From: DATLAN01 sp035527455
GTDB lineage: Bacteria; Planctomycetota; Planctomycetia; Pirellulales; Thermoguttaceae
NCBI GenBank assembly: GCA_035527455.1
Contig: DATLAN010000652.1
Location: 1-8,421 of the forward strand
DNA length: 8,421 nt
Direction: 5' to 3'
Part shown: piece after piece, positions 6,066 to 8,421 of the stretch
Position numbering within the stretch: position 1 is the first letter of the stretch
Layout of the letters: the number at the start of each line of letters is the position of its first letter
Program-made: the position numbers and the translations under genes
Notes under the pieces: model-generated
Database searches by the model: none
Seen by the model: only the letters and a program-made list of their open reading frames with translations
Told to the model about the DNA's origin: nothing

Positions 6066-6971
6066 ATGCCGAATCTTTACGTCGAGATCTTTCGCGAACA
6101 TTTTCACGCTCTGGAACCAGTGGACTCCGGCGAATCCCCCCGGTTGGACCGGCTGGAGGGGATCCGAGCGGTGCTGTTCGATCTTTACGGCACACTGTTC
6201 GTCAGTGCCAGCGGCGAGGTGGGCACGGCAGAGGAGCGCACGGCAGGAAACAACCCCGTTTTACAACGGGCTCTGGAGGAGGCATTGGGTTCCCTGGGGC
6301 TCGATCACGCCGCCGACCACCCAAGTGTCGAGTTTCTTTTTCAGGCGATTGAAGCCTCTCACGCCCGTGGCCGGCAAGACGGTATCGACTATCCGGAGGT
6401 CGACATCGTCGAGATCTGGCGCGAAATCCTGCCCCGTCCGGCAAGCGGCCGGCCGACGGGCGATACGGCGTTGCGGTCCGTCGACCTGAAGCGTTTGGCC
6501 GTGGAATACGAGGCCCGGGCGAATCCCTGCTGGCCGATGCCGCACCTGCAAGACTGTCTCGAGCGACTCCACCGCCACGGTCTCCTGCTGGGGATCATCA
6601 GCAACGCCCAGTTCTACACGGCGTATCTGTTCGAGGCCCTGCTGGGAGAATCGGCCGAGGGCTGTGGCTTCGAGCGGGATTTGCAGTATTATTCGTACCT
6701 ATACGGCCGTGCCAAGCCCGGCACGGCGCTGTTCGCGACGGCCCGCGCGACTCTCGAACAGCGCCGCATCGAACCCGAAGAGGTCCTGTACGTGGGAAAC
6801 GATATCCTCAACGACGTGCTGCCCGCACGGGAGGTAGGCTTCCGTACCGCTCTGTTCGCCGGCGACGCTCGCAGTCTCCGGCGTCGCGAGGAGGATTCGC
6901 GGGCGGCGGGGATCTCGCCGGATTTGATCATCACCGACCTGGCGCAGCTTCCGGAGTGTATGATTCAGTAG
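6066..6971 (+). CDS. HAD-superfamily hydrolase
   Basis: This 301-residue soluble protein has all four haloacid-dehalogenase motifs. Motif I is LFDLYGTL with nucleophile D39; motif II is IISNAQ with S179; motif III has K217 in RAKPG; motif IV is VGNDILNDV with D246 and D250. A large helical cap fits between residues about 50 and 165. The position two after the nucleophile is Tyr41, where most phosphatases carry a second Asp as general acid. Tyr there recalls haloacid dehalogenases (DAYGT type), but DLYGT proteins of other or unknown activity are also common, so the reaction is open. The N-terminal 30 residues before motif I are longer than usual. ATG 6066 has GGGAG at 6054-6058 with a 7-nt spacing. 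The gene is followed after 24 bp by a GT4 glycosyltransferase, so it probably acts on, or in a pathway with, that enzyme's product. Dephosphorylation of a glycosylated phosphoester is a hypothesis. Confidence 0.9.
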   Translation: MPNLYVEIFREHFHALEPVDSGESPRLDRLEGIRAVLFDLYGTLFVSASGEVGTAEERTAGNNPVLQRALEEALGSLGLDHAADHPSVEFLFQAIEASHARGRQDGIDYPEVDIVEIWREILPRPASGRPTGDTALRSVDLKRLAVEYEARANPCWPMPHLQDCLERLHRHGLLLGIISNAQFYTAYLFEALLGESAEGCGFERDLQYYSYLYGRAKPGTALFATARATLEQRRIEPEEVLYVGNDILNDVLPAREVGFRTALFAGDARSLRRREEDSRAAGISPDLIITDLAQLPECMIQ

Positions 6972-6995
6972 GTCCCCAACCCCCCGACTGAAACC

Positions 6996-8264
6996 GTGTC
7001 CAAACCGCAGAGTATCGGCTTCGTTTCCACCCGGTTCGCCGGCACCGACGGTGTGACTTTGGAGAGCGCCAAGTGGGCGCAGCTCCTTTGGGACTACAAA
7101 CACGTCAGCTACTGGTACGCCGGCAAATTGGACCGCGATCCGAGCATCAGCATGCTGGTGCCGGAGGCGTACTTCTACGACCGGGACAACGTCTGGATCA
7201 ACGAGCGGGCGTTCGGCACGCACGGGCGGGGCGCCGAGTTGACCCGGAGAATCAACGGGGTGGCCGATTACCTGAAGGGAACCCTCTACGATTTCGTGGA
7301 GGGTTTCGAGGTCGACATTCTGATCGTCGAGAACGCCCTGTCGTTGCCGATGCACATCCCGTTGGGGGTGGCGTTGACGCACTTCATTGCGGAGACCGAG
7401 ATTCCGGCGATCGCACACCACCACGATTTCTACTGGGAGCGGCCGCGGTTTTCGGTCAATTCGGTGGGCGATTTCCTCACGATGGCCTTTCCGCCCACCT
7501 TGCCCTCCTTGCAGCACGTGACGATCAATTCGTTCGCTCAGGGGGACCTTTCCTGGCGCAAAGGGGCCTCGTCGATCATGGTCCCCAACGTGCTCGATTT
7601 CGAGCGGCCGCCCGCGGAATGCGACCGCCAGACGGACTTCCGCCAGCGGATCGGCCTGGAGCCGGACGACGTCCTGATCCTACAACCCACCCGGGTGGTG
7701 CCGCGAAAAGGGATCGAGCACTCGATCGCTCTGGTTTCCCAACTGAACATCCCCAACTGCAAGCTGGTCGTCTCGCACGAAACGGGCGACGAGGGATTGG
7801 AATATCACGATGCCCTGATCGAATTGGCGGACCATTCGGGCGTGGACCTGCGATTCATCCACACCCACATCCCTTCGTCCAACCCGTCGGGGACCGGCGA
7901 CACGGTCGACGCGTCGTTGGCCGAGGTGTATGCCAACGCCGATTTGATCACGTATCCCAGTCTGTATGAGGGCTTCGGCAACGCCTTGTTGGAAGCCTTC
8001 TACTACCGCAAACCCGTGTTGGTCAACCGCTACTCGATCTTCATTTCCGACATCGAGCCGAAAGGCTTCAAGGTGATCACCATGGACGGCTTCCTCACGC
8101 GCAACGTGCTGGAACACGTCCGCCAGGTGATCTCCGACGCGGAATACCGCCAGGAGATGGTCGATCACAACTACGAGTTGAGCAAGAAGTTCTTCAGCTA
8201 CTCCGTCCTCAGACGCAAGCTCCGCTCGTTGATCACGGCTTTCACCGGGCTGGACGATCTGTAG
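6996..8264 (+). CDS. GT4-type glycosyltransferase
   Basis: This 422-residue GT-B-fold glycosyltransferase has no membrane segment or signal peptide and should be cytosolic. The N-terminal acceptor domain opens with IGFVSTRFAGTDGVTLESAKWA (residues 7-28), a glycine loop of the GT4 type, and has an unusual HHHDFYWERPRF run near residues 141-152. The donor domain has PTRVVPRKG, where R233 and K238 are the expected phosphate-binding pair. The EX7E motif is E325 and E333 in YEGFGNALLEA. The opening resembles GT4 enzymes that make glycosylated small molecules, such as the mannosylglucosyl-phosphoglycerate or sucrose-phosphate types, which pair with HAD phosphatases. I recall this only at family level and give no symbol. 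GTG 6996 is used because the next in-frame ATG lies about 50 residues in, past the glycine loop; no good ribosome site precedes it, suggesting translational coupling to the HAD gene. Confidence 0.92.
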   Translation: MSKPQSIGFVSTRFAGTDGVTLESAKWAQLLWDYKHVSYWYAGKLDRDPSISMLVPEAYFYDRDNVWINERAFGTHGRGAELTRRINGVADYLKGTLYDFVEGFEVDILIVENALSLPMHIPLGVALTHFIAETEIPAIAHHHDFYWERPRFSVNSVGDFLTMAFPPTLPSLQHVTINSFAQGDLSWRKGASSIMVPNVLDFERPPAECDRQTDFRQRIGLEPDDVLILQPTRVVPRKGIEHSIALVSQLNIPNCKLVVSHETGDEGLEYHDALIELADHSGVDLRFIHTHIPSSNPSGTGDTVDASLAEVYANADLITYPSLYEGFGNALLEAFYYRKPVLVNRYSIFISDIEPKGFKVITMDGFLTRNVLEHVRQVISDAEYRQEMVDHNYELSKKFFSYSVLRRKLRSLITAFTGLDDL

Positions 8265-8268
8265 CACA

Positions 8269-8339
8269 GTAGCCATCTCGCTGGGCGAGATGTAGCCACG
8301 TTTCCGCGAGAGGAAGCCACGTCTCGCGGAGCGAGACGG
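8269..8339. repeat. Family A repeat, degenerate copy
   Basis: The stretch starts GTAGCCATCTCGCT and ends with a 27-nt segment (8313-8339) identical to 1371-1397 in the repeat inside the YfhO-like gene. Its first mini-hairpin is CTCGC-TGG-GCGAG, keeping the stem while the loop differs from the TCC of the other copy. The middle (8291-8312) is degraded. It begins 5 bp after the GT4 stop codon and runs directly into family B copy 3. Confidence 0.8.
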
Positions 8340-8415
8340 GGGTGGCACGCCCTGAGGAACGAAGGGCGTGGGATCTCGGGAAATCACGCACTTCGTTCCT
8401 CGTGGCGTGCCAACC
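8340..8415. repeat. Family B inverted repeat, copy 3 (decayed)
   Basis: The left arm (8340-8370) is identical to those of copies 1 and 2. The right arm (8385-8415) differs at four of 31 positions, so pairing is imperfect. The loop is 14 nt (8371-8384) and unrelated to the other loops. It abuts family A with no gap, making a composite of both families after the GT4 gene. Confidence 0.88.
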
Positions 8416-8421
8416 GCCGTG

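Noticed and set aside
4564..6489. 641-codon plus-strand open frame
   Set aside because: It crosses the repeat, the regulator on the opposite strand and the HAD start in another frame. It has no domain, so it is a shadow.
6699..7517. Minus-strand open frame opposite the HAD and GT4 genes
   Set aside because: It is antisense to two genes with complete motifs and has no family signature of its own.

Overview
The window is GC-rich bacterial chromosomal DNA with six genes I can support. Its character suggests a planctomycete (Planctomycetota, perhaps Pirellulales-like). The grounds are a YfhO-type membrane protein, a FixJ-like regulator, loosely packed genes and large palindromic intergenic repeats. 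This assignment is inference from style; no rRNA or other marker gene is present.

Layout: (1) 1-164 is upstream sequence with a 19-bp tandem duplication. (2) 165-2468 (+) is a large multi-pass YfhO-family membrane protein. A 102-bp palindromic repeat array sits in frame inside it. (3) 2488-2564 is a 31-bp-arm perfect inverted repeat (family B). (4) 2621-3790 (+) is a polyprenyl-phosphate-type GT2 glycosyltransferase with two C-terminal membrane helices. (5) 3631-4770 (-) is a multi-pass GT-C-like membrane protein whose 3' end overlaps the GT2 gene tail to tail by 160 bp. (6) 4771-5244 is non-coding, with a short dyad, a second family-B repeat and a terminator-like hairpin. (7) 5245-5847 (-) is a FixJ/NarL-type response regulator with a clear sigma-70-like promoter and ribosome binding site. 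(8) 5848-6065 is a divergent intergenic region. (9) 6066-6971 (+) is a HAD hydrolase and 6996-8264 (+) a GT4 glycosyltransferase, 24 bp apart and probably one operon. (10) 8269-8415 is a degenerate family-A repeat abutting a third, decayed family-B repeat.

The first three genes look like cell-envelope glycosylation machinery: one lipid-carrier sugar loader (GT2) and two polytopic proteins of the kind that use or move lipid-linked sugars. The HAD-GT4 pair is soluble and could be a two-step glycoside synthase/phosphatase module, but the HAD protein lacks the usual second aspartate of phosphatases. The regulator has no kinase in the window, so its signal and targets are unknown.

The most unusual signal is the two families of structured palindromes. 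Family A has invaded a reading frame and is translated. Family B keeps both arms identical in two copies while its loop differs.
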